Below the pieces are notes generated by a model. It did no database searches, was not told the origin of the DNA, and was given only the letters and a program-made list of their open reading frames with translations. Source: Negativicutes bacterium (GTDB lineage: Bacteria; Bacillota_C; Negativicutes; Sporomusales_B; JARLHX01). Taken from it: DNA of 64,000 nt. Shown here piece by piece: positions 9,233 to 17,852 of this stretch. The position numbers and the translations under genes were made by a program. Position 1 is the first letter of the stretch; every line of letters starts with the position of its first letter. The stretch spans positions 62,001-126,000 of the forward strand of contig JARLHX010000387.1 of assembly GCA_031292035.1 (NCBI GenBank), given 5' to 3'.

Positions 9233-9397
9233 CAAACTGGTTGTATCCTGGGCCTGAAAGAGGTGGAAAGATTTATGAAAAGAACAAAGGTGTGGATATC
9301 ATCGACGCTTCTTTGTGGAGAATTTACGCAATTAACTATTGACTAATTTATTCCAGGGGTTACTATGAAACTATGCACTGAAAAAGGGGGAATGGTC

Positions 9398-10585
9398 ATG
9401 AACAATTTTGAGTTTTACTCGCCAACCAAGGTCATCTTCGGTAAAGATGTCGAAAAAAACGTTGGAAAAGAAATAAAGGCGTGGGGTGGAACCAGGGTAA
9501 TGCTGCATTTTGGCGGAAAGAGCGCCAAAAGCTCTGGTTTGCTTGACCGTATAGAGCAAAGCTTAAACGAAGCAGGGATCAAGTACGTTTCCCTCGGAGG
9601 CGTCGTTCCCAATCCAAGACTTGCCCTGGTGCGCGAAGGCATTGAACTTTGCCGGAAAGAGAAGGTCGACTTTATTCTCGCGGTCGGCGGGGGCAGTGTC
9701 ATCGATTCAGGCAAGGCCATTGCGTTGGCGCTTGCCAACCCGGGCGCCGATATCTGGGATATTTTCGAGGGCAAAGCACTCCCCACAGCATCGCTGCCGG
9801 TCGGGGTAGTTCTGACCATCGCCGCGGCGGGGAGCGAGACCAGTCACGCCAGCGTGATCACCAAGGAAGACGGCCTGCTGAAAAAAGGGTTCAACAACAA
9901 CATTATCAGGCCGAAATTTGCTTTTATGAATCCCGAGCTCACCTACAATCTTCCCCCCTACCAGACTGCATCCGGTGTTGTCGACATCATGATGCATACC
10001 ATCGAGCGTTATTTCTGCTCGCAACGCGGCAACGAGCTTTCTGACCGTATCGCCGAACAGGTGTTGCGCAACACCATCAAGTATGGCAAGCTCTGCATGG
10101 AGAACCCCCGGGACTATAAAGCCCGCTCCGAAGTCATGTGGTCAGGCAGTGTATCCCACAATCAGCTGACCGGACTTGGAAGCCAGGGCAATTTCCCCGG
10201 GCATTTGATCGAACATGAACTGAGCGCCCTCTTTGACGTTGCCCATGGCGCCGGTCTGGCTGCTATCTGGTGCTGGTGGGCTCGCTATGTTGTTGAAGCC
10301 GATGTCAACCGCTTCGTGCAATATGCGATCAATGTCTGGGACTGTATCCTTGATCCGATTGACCCGCTTGTTACCGCTTTGGAGGGCATCAAAAAAACCG
10401 AAGAGTTCTTTACCGCTATCGACATGCCGGTTAACCTGTCCCAACTGGGTGTGGACAATATAAGCGAGGCCCAAATTGACGAGATGGCGCAAAAATGCTG
10501 CCTTTTTGGCAAGCGGCTCGTTGGCTCTGCGAGGCCGTTGCAGTTTGAAGATGTCAAAGCAATCTATCAGATGGCCAAGGTCTGA
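9398..10585 (+). CDS. Iron-containing (group III) alcohol dehydrogenase, butanol-dehydrogenase-like
   Basis: 395-aa Fe-ADH family protein that interconverts an alcohol or hydroxy acid and its aldehyde with NAD(P)H. Seen: the typical N-terminus MNNFEFYSPTKVIFGK, the nucleotide loop GGGSVIDSGKAIAL, and the metal ligands in the DIMMHT and HLIEHELSALFDVAHGAG segments. It is closest in feel to BdhA/YugJ enzymes; 4-hydroxybutyrate dehydrogenase activity would suit the adjacent operon but is only inference. The frame opens at 9365, yet GGGGGAA lies 8 bases before the ATG at 9398, and homologues start there. It is a single-gene transcript with its own terminator; upstream lie paired direct repeats and a palindrome suggesting tight regulation. 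Confidence 0.88.
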   Translation: MNNFEFYSPTKVIFGKDVEKNVGKEIKAWGGTRVMLHFGGKSAKSSGLLDRIEQSLNEAGIKYVSLGGVVPNPRLALVREGIELCRKEKVDFILAVGGGSVIDSGKAIALALANPGADIWDIFEGKALPTASLPVGVVLTIAAAGSETSHASVITKEDGLLKKGFNNNIIRPKFAFMNPELTYNLPPYQTASGVVDIMMHTIERYFCSQRGNELSDRIAEQVLRNTIKYGKLCMENPRDYKARSEVMWSGSVSHNQLTGLGSQGNFPGHLIEHELSALFDVAHGAGLAAIWCWWARYVVEADVNRFVQYAINVWDCILDPIDPLVTALEGIKKTEEFFTAIDMPVNLSQLGVDNISEAQIDEMAQKCCLFGKRLVGSARPLQFEDVKAIYQMAKV

Positions 10586-10613
10586 GGGCACTGAAAGCTT
10601 AGCTCAAATCACT

Positions 10614-10650
10614 AGAGCTCCACAAAATTTCTTGTGGGGCTCTCTTTTTT
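10614..10650 (+). terminator. Terminator of the alcohol dehydrogenase gene
   Basis: A 12-bp stem AGAGCTCCACAA / TTGTGGGGCTCT (one wobble) is followed by CTTTTTT. Confidence 0.85.
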
Positions 10651-10775
10651 AACTACCAGTACGGCAGGGGATGTCCAAGTATTAAACCATAGCGAAGCAT
10701 AACCTGAATTTGAAGTAAGAAGGAAATGGTGGGCATAGTGCGAATTAAGCAAGGAAAACGCTAAAGGGGGTCAAT

Positions 10776-12437
10776 ATGGACTGTGCTGCCGCACAAAGCC
10801 TCCAATTTTTTATTTGTGACCAAGACGGCAATATTATCTGGCTTGATCCGGCTTTCCCGGCAGAATTGCGGGATGGCGCGCTGCTAGGCGAAAGGATCGG
10901 CGAGAAAAAGTTATTCAAAGATCATTACACCCTGTTGCATACCAAGTATGGGGCGATGATCATTTTCCCGATTTTCACCCCTGTCATAAGCCAGTATCTG
11001 GGGGTGTTGTGCCGCAAAGATTTATGCGATGAAGTGATTAATGCTTTGGCTGAAAGCAATAAGGAGCTGGAAGCCATTTTTGAGTCTTCGCATGACGGGA
11101 TTGTGGTTGCCGACAGTCAAGGAAAATTAGTCAGAATCAATCAGAGTTATGAGCGGATTACCGGGGTTCCGATCAGTGAAATCGTTGGTCTGACTATGAA
11201 TGAATTGATTGAGCGCAAGATTGTGTCTGACTCGGCCACGCTCAGGGTGCTGAATACCGGCAAGCCGACTACTTTCAGCCAGGTCTTTCGCACTGGAAAG
11301 CACAGTGTTATCACCGGCAGCCCGATTTATGGCGACCAGCACGAAATATTCCGGGTAGTTACCAATGTTCGCGATATGACTGAAATCAACAATTTGAAAG
11401 AACAATTGGCCGAGTCGCAAAAAAAACTCGATCAATACTCACAGATTGTGGAGACATTGACCGAAGAGCAACTGCTTGCCGGCAGTCTGATTTATAAAAG
11501 TCCCAAAATGCAGAAGCTGCTCTTGAGCGCTCTGAAGTTCGCCAAAGTCGACGCTCCCCTCCTGATCACCGGTGAGTCCGGAGTCGGCAAGGAAATTGTC
11601 GCCGATTTGATTTACAAAAACAGCAGCCGTAAGGGTGCGCCATTTCTAAAGATCAACTGTGGGGCCATTCCTGAGACCCTGCTGGAAGCAGAACTTTTCG
11701 GCTACGAGGGCGGCGCCTATACGGGCGCCAAGAAGGGTGGACAGCTGGGGTTGTTTGAAATGGCCAACGGCGGCACCATTCTTCTGGACGAGGTAGGGGA
11801 ACTTTCCCTTTCCCTGCAGGTTAAACTGCTCAGGGTGGTCCAACAAAAAGAATTTTACCGGGTCGGCAGCAACAACTTGACGCGGGTGGATGTCAGAATC
11901 ATCGCCGCCACAAATCGCGGTTTGGAAGACATGGTGAGCGCCAAACAGTTTCGTTCCGATCTTTTTTACCGGCTCAATGTTCTGAAACTGCATATTCCGC
12001 CCCTGCGCGAACGACCGGAAGACATAATCCCTCTGACTAATTACTTTCTAAAAAGGTATGGCGAGAAGTACAGCATCAGCCGCAAACTGACGGGAGAGCT
12101 ATACCGGTTCTTTATTGCCTACTCATGGCCAGGCAATGTGCGGGAACTGGAAAACCTGGTGGAGAGACTATTGGTTATCACCGATGCCGATGAAATCACC
12201 TTGGACAGTGTGCCGGAAGAAATGCGGCGTTCTAATGACGACATTGCCATGGCTGAGCCGCTTTCGTTCCGGGCGGCAAGGGAGGAGTTTGAGCGTCAAT
12301 TTCTGCGGCGGGCTTTGGAAAAACACAAAAGTACCCGAAAAGCTGCCGAAAAGCTGGGGCTTGATCACTCGACAGTTGTTAAGAAAGCAGCAAAATACGG
12401 TATTAAATTGTCTGCACACTGGCGAGAAGAACGGTGA
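10776..12437 (+). CDS. Sigma-54-dependent transcriptional activator with PAS domain (GAYTGA variant)
   Basis: 553-aa enhancer-binding protein: an N-terminal sensory stretch (~1-95) of unrecognised type, a PAS domain (~100-205), a short coiled coil, the AAA+ domain with Walker A GESGVGKE and Walker B GGTILLDEVGE, and a C-terminal Fis-type helix-turn-helix (STRKAAEKLGLDHSTVVKKA). The sigma-54 contact loop reads GAYTGA instead of GAFTGA; a tyrosine here is known to be tolerated. GGGGGT precedes the ATG by 4 bases. The gene lies directly upstream of a catabolic operon that has a strong -24/-12 promoter and two dyads, one overlapping this gene's stop codon, so it almost certainly activates that operon. 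The inducer is unknown. Confidence 0.9.
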   Translation: MDCAAAQSLQFFICDQDGNIIWLDPAFPAELRDGALLGERIGEKKLFKDHYTLLHTKYGAMIIFPIFTPVISQYLGVLCRKDLCDEVINALAESNKELEAIFESSHDGIVVADSQGKLVRINQSYERITGVPISEIVGLTMNELIERKIVSDSATLRVLNTGKPTTFSQVFRTGKHSVITGSPIYGDQHEIFRVVTNVRDMTEINNLKEQLAESQKKLDQYSQIVETLTEEQLLAGSLIYKSPKMQKLLLSALKFAKVDAPLLITGESGVGKEIVADLIYKNSSRKGAPFLKINCGAIPETLLEAELFGYEGGAYTGAKKGGQLGLFEMANGGTILLDEVGELSLSLQVKLLRVVQQKEFYRVGSNNLTRVDVRIIAATNRGLEDMVSAKQFRSDLFYRLNVLKLHIPPLRERPEDIIPLTNYFLKRYGEKYSISRKLTGELYRFFIAYSWPGNVRELENLVERLLVITDADEITLDSVPEEMRRSNDDIAMAEPLSFRAAREEFERQFLRRALEKHKSTRKAAEKLGLDHSTVVKKAAKYGIKLSAHWREER

Positions 12438-12448
12438 AATAAATCACC
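12433..12448. promoter_or_regulatory. Enhancer-like dyad 1 (GGTGA-N6-TCACC)
   Basis: GGTGAAATAAATCACC overlaps the stop codon of the activator gene. A further GGTGA follows at 12452-12456, giving TCACC-AGT-GGTGA. The dyad is centred about 141 bp upstream of the -24 element, a normal distance for a sigma-54 enhancer. Confidence 0.55.
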
Positions 12449-12501
12449 AGTGGTGAATTTTATCTTTTATGCCTGCGAAGCCATTAAAATAGCGAAATAT
12501 T

Positions 12502-12540
12502 TGAATGCTCCGGTGAAAATAATCACCGGAGCATTCTTTT
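12502..12540 (+). terminator. Terminator of the activator gene, containing enhancer-like dyad 2
   Basis: A perfect stem GAATGCTCCGGTGA / TCACCGGAGCATTC around a 6-base loop is followed by TTTT. Its core, GGTGAAAATAATCACC (12512-12527), repeats the GGTGA-N6-TCACC pattern of the dyad 79 bp upstream, so the element may serve both as terminator and as activator-binding site. Confidence 0.65.
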
Positions 12541-12578
12541 GGTTATTCGTAAAGTTAAGAATATTAAGAGTATTTAAG

Positions 12579-12596
12579 TTGGAACGACACTTGCAT
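12579..12596 (+). promoter_or_regulatory. Sigma-54 (-24/-12) promoter of the hydroxyacid catabolic operon
   Basis: TTGGAACGACACTTGCAT matches the consensus TTGGCACG-N4-TTGCA with a single change and keeps the invariant GG-N10-GC spacing (GG at 12581, GC at 12593). Transcription should begin near 12606, about 50 bases before the transporter gene. Confidence 0.88.
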
Positions 12597-12655
12597 TAAA
12601 TAAGGATAACCAAGTCTTCGTTTGGGCGAAATCGAAATATGGAGAGGGGAATTTT

Positions 12656-13987
12656 ATGAACACGGTCCAAGGAGCTACAAAAAAACTTTGGGGTTACCGG
12701 CACGTTATTCTTGTCATGCTCTGGTTACTGTATGTAATCAACTATTTTGACCGTATCAGTGTGCTGACCTTTTTGCCACTCATTCGAAAAGACCTGGACT
12801 TATCGCATCAGGAGATTGGTTTCGCGGCGTCGATCTTTTTCTTTGCCTATGCAGTGGCCCAAGTCAGCGCCGGCTATCTTGCCGACAAGATCGGCTCGCG
12901 GCGGGTCATGGCGATCGCGATTACTGCCTTTACGGTGGTGACATTCCTGACCGGTATGGTCAAGAACTTCTCACAGTTCGTTGCACTACGACTTGGCCTC
13001 GGGTTGGGTGAGGGCCACCATTTTTCGCCTGCCAACCGGACAATCGCCAACTGGTTCCCCAAAAGTGAAAAGGGGCGGGCGACAGCCTTCTTCTCGACGA
13101 CCTGGGCGGTGGCGCCGGCGATTATTCCCATCATCATCACCAGTGTGGCCGCAGCCATGGGAGATGACTGGCGAACCATATTTTACTGGCTGGCCCTTCC
13201 TGGACTTTTAGGTATCTTCCTGCTCTACTATTTTGTTTCCGATAAACCGGAAGACATGCTGAAGCGGGGACGGCTTTCCCAAGAAGAATACGATCATATC
13301 CAGGCTGGCTTGATATCGGAAGAAACTTCGGTGAAAAAACTGGGGCTCAGTGTGATCGTCAAGGACGTCAATCTGTGGCTTTATACCGCTCAGTTGTTCT
13401 TTTTACTGGCCGTATACTGGGGCAGCACCGCGTGGATTTCGTCCTTCCTTTATGAACAGCACGGCTTAAACCTCAAAACCATGGGATTGATGGCTGCCCT
13501 GCCGTACGCCGTTGCCTTTTTCTCCACCATGCTAGGTGGTTTTCTCATGGACAAAGTATTCCATAAAACCAGGCCTGTTGCCCTGATTTCCTTCATTGTG
13601 GCCATCCCGATTCTGATGTATATGGGCCAGATTCCTAAAGGTAATACGGCTTTGCTTGTCGGGATGCTGATTCTCAACGGTTTCTTTGTCAATCTGGTCT
13701 GGGGCGTTATTTACGCCTATCCGCAGATCCGCTATCCCAAAGAGGTGGTCGGGTCGGCTGTGGGTCTGACCAATGGTATCGGCCAGATGGGGGCCTTTTT
13801 GTCGCCGCTGATTGCCGGTTATTTGGTGGAAAAAACCCCTGCCGGCATTTCCTATGACAAGGTTTTCCTGATGTTTGCCACCTGTTCGGCGCTGGCGGCT
13901 GTCGCTACCTTCTTTCTGAAGGAAGAAACCTATGCCATCAATGTCGACGCTGGTCCATCTGCCGCCAAGGCGGCGGCAGTCGAGTAA
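12656..13987 (+). CDS. MFS transporter, anion:cation symporter type
   Basis: 443-aa major facilitator with twelve predicted membrane helices and the signature loop GYLADKIGSRRVM after helix 2. The opening YVINYFDRISVL and the overall pattern resemble the ACS family (glucarate, hexuronate, phthalate and other organic-anion carriers). GAGAGGGG precedes the ATG. It is the first gene of the sigma-54 operon, so it probably imports the acid that the following enzymes consume. The substrate cannot be read from the sequence. It sits 27 bases upstream of the SDR gene. Confidence 0.85.
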   Translation: MNTVQGATKKLWGYRHVILVMLWLLYVINYFDRISVLTFLPLIRKDLDLSHQEIGFAASIFFFAYAVAQVSAGYLADKIGSRRVMAIAITAFTVVTFLTGMVKNFSQFVALRLGLGLGEGHHFSPANRTIANWFPKSEKGRATAFFSTTWAVAPAIIPIIITSVAAAMGDDWRTIFYWLALPGLLGIFLLYYFVSDKPEDMLKRGRLSQEEYDHIQAGLISEETSVKKLGLSVIVKDVNLWLYTAQLFFLLAVYWGSTAWISSFLYEQHGLNLKTMGLMAALPYAVAFFSTMLGGFLMDKVFHKTRPVALISFIVAIPILMYMGQIPKGNTALLVGMLILNGFFVNLVWGVIYAYPQIRYPKEVVGSAVGLTNGIGQMGAFLSPLIAGYLVEKTPAGISYDKVFLMFATCSALAAVATFFLKEETYAINVDAGPSAAKAAAVE

Positions 13988-14014
13988 TATTTATTATCTG
14001 GAGGTGCTTGTCAC

Positions 14015-14779
14015 ATGAATTTTCCCAGTGCTGATTTATCGGGGAAAACCGCTCTGGTAACAGGCGGGAGTAAGGGAATCGGCTTTGGTATGGCCCAGGC
14101 GCTCGCCCATGCCGGAGCAGATATGATCATTGTCAGCCGCAACCTGGAAGAAGGCGAACAGGCCGCTCAGGAGATGCGCGCTATGGGACGGAAAGCGATC
14201 GCCCTTTCCTGTGACGTTACGTCGCCGGCGGCGGTTGCTGCTATGGTCGAGAAGGCGGTTGCCGCCTTTGGCAAAATCGATATTTTGCTGAACAACGCCG
14301 GTATGAATATTCGCAAAGCGGTGGTCGACATCGCCGAAGAAGATTGGGATAAGGTCATTGACACCAATCTCAAGGGTATCTTCCTGGTGGCCCAGGCGGT
14401 GGGCAAGGAAATGATCAAACAAAAAAGCGGCAAGATCATCAACATTGCGTCCATCATGGGGGCCGTTGGTATGCCAATGCTAGCCTCCTACTGCGCCAGC
14501 AAAGGCGGTGTCATTCAGCTGACCAAGGTCCTCGCCCTGGAGTGGGCCCAGTACAATATTAATGTCAACTGCATCGGGCCGGCCTATATCCGCACCCCGA
14601 TGACTGCAGGCTGGCTGAACGACGAGGAACGTCTGAAGGTTATTCTCGACAGCACGCCACTTCGCCGTCTGGGTGAAGTGGAAGATTTGGCCGGGCCGGT
14701 GGTATTCTTGGCCTCCGACTGGTCCAACTACGTGACCGGCCACACCCTCCTGGTGGATGGCGGCTGGGCCGCGAAATAA
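14015..14779 (+). CDS. Short-chain dehydrogenase/reductase (SDR)
   Basis: 254-aa classical SDR that oxidises a hydroxyl or reduces a ketone with NAD(P). Seen: the Rossmann glycine motif TGGSKGIGFG near residue 12, NNAG near 90, the catalytic Ser in NIASIMG and the YxxxK pair in SYCASKGG, plus the usual C-terminal GHTLLVDGGW. It resembles FabG, gluconate 5-dehydrogenase and 3-hydroxyacyl-CoA dehydrogenases. In this operon, between a carrier and a CoA-ester dehydratase ahead of a thiolase, a 3-hydroxyacyl-CoA or hydroxyacid dehydrogenase role is the natural guess. GGAGGTGC precedes the start. Confidence 0.85.
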   Translation: MNFPSADLSGKTALVTGGSKGIGFGMAQALAHAGADMIIVSRNLEEGEQAAQEMRAMGRKAIALSCDVTSPAAVAAMVEKAVAAFGKIDILLNNAGMNIRKAVVDIAEEDWDKVIDTNLKGIFLVAQAVGKEMIKQKSGKIINIASIMGAVGMPMLASYCASKGGVIQLTKVLALEWAQYNINVNCIGPAYIRTPMTAGWLNDEERLKVILDSTPLRRLGEVEDLAGPVVFLASDWSNYVTGHTLLVDGGWAAK

Positions 14780-14844
14780 GAACGAATCGGTACTTTTATG
14801 CAGGCTGGCACGAGGCCGCAAAAAATAAACTTGAGGTGATTGCA

Positions 14845-16314
14845 ATGAGAACAGGAAAAGAGTATGTTGACAGTTTGCGCAAACGCAATATCAAGGTGTA
14901 TGTGAAAGGTGAGCTGCTGAAGAGCGAGGCGGTGGTGGACCATCCCTTTATCCGTGGCCATGTCAACTCGGCCGCTTTGACATTTGATCTAGCCCACGAC
15001 CCGGCCTATGAAGAGCTGATGACGGTAAAATCTCATATGACCGGACGAAAAATCAACCGGTTTACCCATATTCACCAGAGCATCGATGATCTGATCAAAA
15101 AGGTGAAGATGCTGCGGATGATCTCGCAGAAAACCGGTACCTGCTATCAGCGCTGCGTCGGTTTTGACGCCATGAACGCCCTCTATACCACGACATTTGA
15201 AATGGACGCAAAACTGGGTACCCCTTACCATGAGCGGATGAAAAAATTTCTCCAGTATGTCCAGGACAACGACATCATGGTCGCCGGGGCGATGACCGAC
15301 CCCAAGGGCGACAGGGGCCTCAGACCGGGACAACAGGCCGATCCTGACATGTTTGTCCATATTGTCGAGAAGAATGACAAGGGGATTGTCATCCGGGGAG
15401 CCAAAGCCCACATGACCGGGATGGTCAATTCGCACGAGATGCTGATCATGCCGACCATGGGCATGTCGGAGGAAGACAAAGATTACGCTGTTTGCTGCGC
15501 CTTGCCGGTCGACGCTCCGGGCGTACTCCACATTTTTGGCCGCCAGACCAACGACGACCGTAAATGCGAAGGAGAAATCGACCAGGGCAACGCCCGCTAC
15601 GGCATTGTCGGCGGGGAGTGCCTGACGGTGCTGGAAAATGTCTTTGTGCCGTGGGAGAGGGTCTTTATGTGCGGCGAAGTCGAATTTTCCGGGATGCTGG
15701 TGGAACGCTTCGCCTGCTATCATCGGCAGAACTACGGCGGTTGCAAGGGCGGCGTCTCCGACGTCGTCATCGGCGCCACGGCAGTCATGGCTGATATCAG
15801 CGGCTATGGCAAGGCCGCCCATGTAAAAGAAAAAATCAACGAAATGATCCATCTCACCGAAACACTGTACGCCTGTTCCATCGCCTGTTCGGCCGAAGGG
15901 AAACCCACCGCTTCCGGTGCCTACTATGTCGATCCGCTGTTGGCCAATGTGGGCAAACACAATGTTACCCGCCTGATCTACGACATCGACCGCCTGGCCC
16001 AGGATGTCGGCGGCGGGCTGACGGCGACACTGCCGTCCGAATCCGACCTCAACAATCCCGAGATCGGCAAATATGTCGAGAAATATTTCAAAGGGGTGGC
16101 GTCTGTTCCCACCGAGGACCGGCTGCGCATCGCCAGGCTGATCGAGAACATGACCGGGGGCACGGCGCTGGTGGAAAGCATGCATGGCGCAGGCTCGCCC
16201 CAGGCCCAAAAGGTTATGTACTCCAAGCTCTCCAACCTGGAGAACAAGAAGAAGCTTGCCCTCCATATCGCTGGCGTCAAGCCTCCCAAAGTCGCAGAAC
16301 AAAAAGAAAAATAA
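14845..16314 (+). CDS. 4-hydroxybutyryl-CoA dehydratase / vinylacetyl-CoA isomerase family enzyme
   Basis: 489-aa homologue of the flavin- and [4Fe-4S]-containing dehydratase that turns 4-hydroxybutyryl-CoA into crotonyl-CoA. The family also includes FAD monooxygenases (HpaB), but all four cluster ligands of the Clostridium aminobutyricum enzyme (C99, C103, H292, C299) are present with a one-residue offset: C100 and C104 in CYQRC, H293 and C300 in HRQNYGGC. The active-site Tyr is also present, as Y297. The dehydratase reading is therefore strong, though the acyl chain may differ. The start at 14845 follows GAGGTG; an upstream GTG at 14836 lies within that site. It is followed after 10 bases by a small Cys protein gene and by a CoA-transferase. 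Confidence 0.88.
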   Translation: MRTGKEYVDSLRKRNIKVYVKGELLKSEAVVDHPFIRGHVNSAALTFDLAHDPAYEELMTVKSHMTGRKINRFTHIHQSIDDLIKKVKMLRMISQKTGTCYQRCVGFDAMNALYTTTFEMDAKLGTPYHERMKKFLQYVQDNDIMVAGAMTDPKGDRGLRPGQQADPDMFVHIVEKNDKGIVIRGAKAHMTGMVNSHEMLIMPTMGMSEEDKDYAVCCALPVDAPGVLHIFGRQTNDDRKCEGEIDQGNARYGIVGGECLTVLENVFVPWERVFMCGEVEFSGMLVERFACYHRQNYGGCKGGVSDVVIGATAVMADISGYGKAAHVKEKINEMIHLTETLYACSIACSAEGKPTASGAYYVDPLLANVGKHNVTRLIYDIDRLAQDVGGGLTATLPSESDLNNPEIGKYVEKYFKGVASVPTEDRLRIARLIENMTGGTALVESMHGAGSPQAQKVMYSKLSNLENKKKLALHIAGVKPPKVAEQKEK

Positions 16315-16324
16315 GCGCCTATAT

Positions 16325-16630
16325 ATGAAAGTCGGAGTCAAATTTTGTGGTAACTGTAATCCCTATGTCGATATGCCGGCGATGCTTCAATTATTGGTCG
16401 CTCAAGACCAGGACCTGGAATTCGTGCATTGGGAAAGTCCGGGCTATGGGACTTTGCTGATTCTCAGCGCGTGTCCGGTCGGTTGTGCCAGCCGGCCTTC
16501 TTTTTTGGGACCAGCGGTTTTTGTTACCAGTGATACCATCAATCATTGGCCTGTTTCTGAGAAACAATTGCAGCAGCAAATACTAATAGCCTTACGGGAG
16601 AGTGAGACAAATGACACCACGAAACCTTGA
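16325..16630 (+). CDS. Small cysteine protein (CGNCN motif), unknown function
   Basis: 101-aa protein with an N-terminal FCGNCNPYVD motif (Cys 8 and 11) and a second pair, ACPVGCASRP, near residues 51-55. Together the four cysteines could hold a metal or Fe-S cluster. There is no membrane segment. I recall similar short CGGCNP-type proteins in anaerobes near CoA-dependent catabolic genes, but know of no assigned role. It starts 10 bases after the dehydratase gene with a poor ribosome site (translational coupling likely) and overlaps the following CoA-transferase by 20 bases, so all three are co-made. It may help assemble or protect the dehydratase cluster; that is inference. Confidence 0.75.
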   Translation: MKVGVKFCGNCNPYVDMPAMLQLLVAQDQDLEFVHWESPGYGTLLILSACPVGCASRPSFLGPAVFVTSDTINHWPVSEKQLQQQILIALRESETNDTTKP

Positions 16631-17813
16631 CGGGGTGCGGGTTTTGGATTTTACACGGGTTTTGGCCGGACCCTATCTGACCCAGATGATGCGGGACATG
16701 GGTGCCGACGTCATCAAAGTCGAACAGCCGGGCAAAGGTGCCGACGAACGGGGCCTTCCTCCGTTTTATGACGGACAGAGCGGCTATTATATGATGCTCA
16801 ACCGGGGCAAAAAATCGATTACTCTCAATCTTAAAGATGCCAGGGCCAAAAAAATCGTAATGGATTTGGCGGCTCAGTCAGATATTATTACTGAGAATTT
16901 CAAACCCGGGGTCATGGCATCACTTGGGTTTACCTATGAGGAGTTTAAGAAGGTAAAGCCGGATATCGTCATGTGTTCGATATCGACTTTCGGGCAGGAG
17001 GGGCCGTATTCGCAGCGGGTGGGTTACGACATTGTCGCCCAGGCCATGAGCGGCTTGATGTGGATGAGCGGCGACGCCGACAGGACACCTACCCGCTCCG
17101 GTACCTCGATCGGCGATGTGAACGCCAGCGCCCACGCCTTGGGGGCGATACTGGCTGCCCTGTATTATCGCGAGAAAACCGGCAGGGGGCAATATATCGA
17201 TATTTCCCTCCGCGACTGCCTGACCGCCATCTTAGAGACCGCCATCCCCCGTTATACCATGTCCGGCGGGCAAGACAAGCCGCGCCGCAGCGGGCGGCAT
17301 CATGCGACCATGGGGCCTTATGGGGTTTTTGACGCCGGCAACGGGCAATATATTGTCCTCGGGGCGCTGAATCCGGCCATCTGGTCGCGGTTGTGCACTG
17401 CGATCGGGCGCCAGGATATGATTGACGATGCTCGCTATAATAATGCCGGCGTGCGGGCGCAAAACCTGGATGATGTCATTGGCGCCATCGAGGGATGGTT
17501 GAAGAGTTTTCCTGAGGTAAAAGACGCGCTGGCCATTCTGGAAAAATCTGAGGTGCCGTCGGCGCCGGTGCTCAATATCGAGCAACTGGTGGAGGACCCG
17601 CAGCTTTTAATGCGGGACATGATTGTCGAGGTGAACGACCCGTCGTTTGGGCCGGTCAAGCTACCGGCCACTCCGATGCGGTTTTCTGAAACCACGGTGA
17701 TTAATGCGAATCCTGCGCCGCTGCTTGGGCAGAATACGGTTGAAGTCCTCAAAGAAATGCTGGCGATGAGTGATGCGGAAATTGACGACCTGCGAAAAGG
17801 CAAAGTGATTTAG
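16611..17813 (+). CDS. CaiB/BaiF family (class III) CoA-transferase
   Basis: 400-aa enzyme that moves CoA from one acyl-CoA to a free acid through an aspartyl-CoA anhydride. Seen: LDFTRVLAGPYLTQMM at the N-terminus, LNRGKKSITLNL, the catalytic-Asp region TSIGDVNASAHALGA (~170) and GRGQYIDISLRD. The frame opens at a GTG at 16602, but GGGAG is then only 1 base away, whereas it is 10 bases from the ATG at 16611. In the operon it would activate the imported acid for the neighbouring dehydratase. A paralogue of similar length lies at 21.4 kb in the second sigma-54 operon. Confidence 0.88.
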   Translation: MTPRNLDGVRVLDFTRVLAGPYLTQMMRDMGADVIKVEQPGKGADERGLPPFYDGQSGYYMMLNRGKKSITLNLKDARAKKIVMDLAAQSDIITENFKPGVMASLGFTYEEFKKVKPDIVMCSISTFGQEGPYSQRVGYDIVAQAMSGLMWMSGDADRTPTRSGTSIGDVNASAHALGAILAALYYREKTGRGQYIDISLRDCLTAILETAIPRYTMSGGQDKPRRSGRHHATMGPYGVFDAGNGQYIVLGALNPAIWSRLCTAIGRQDMIDDARYNNAGVRAQNLDDVIGAIEGWLKSFPEVKDALAILEKSEVPSAPVLNIEQLVEDPQLLMRDMIVEVNDPSFGPVKLPATPMRFSETTVINANPAPLLGQNTVEVLKEMLAMSDAEIDDLRKGKVI

Positions 17814-17852
17814 GCTGGTTACAAGCAATGATGAGGGGGAAGAGGTGAGAGT

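Noticed and set aside
9239..9253. A GG...GC pair upstream of the alcohol dehydrogenase as a sigma-54 promoter
   Set aside because: The spacing is 11 bases instead of the required 10 and the flanks do not match; two more pairs near 9294 and 9327 have 11 and 9.
14836..14844. GTG start for the dehydratase
   Set aside because: It falls within the ribosome-binding site of the ATG at 14845, and cluster-ligand numbering fits the shorter form.
16184..16324. Long upstream extension of the small CGNCN protein
   Set aside because: It reads the dehydratase gene in another frame; the conserved-looking part begins at the ATG at 16325.
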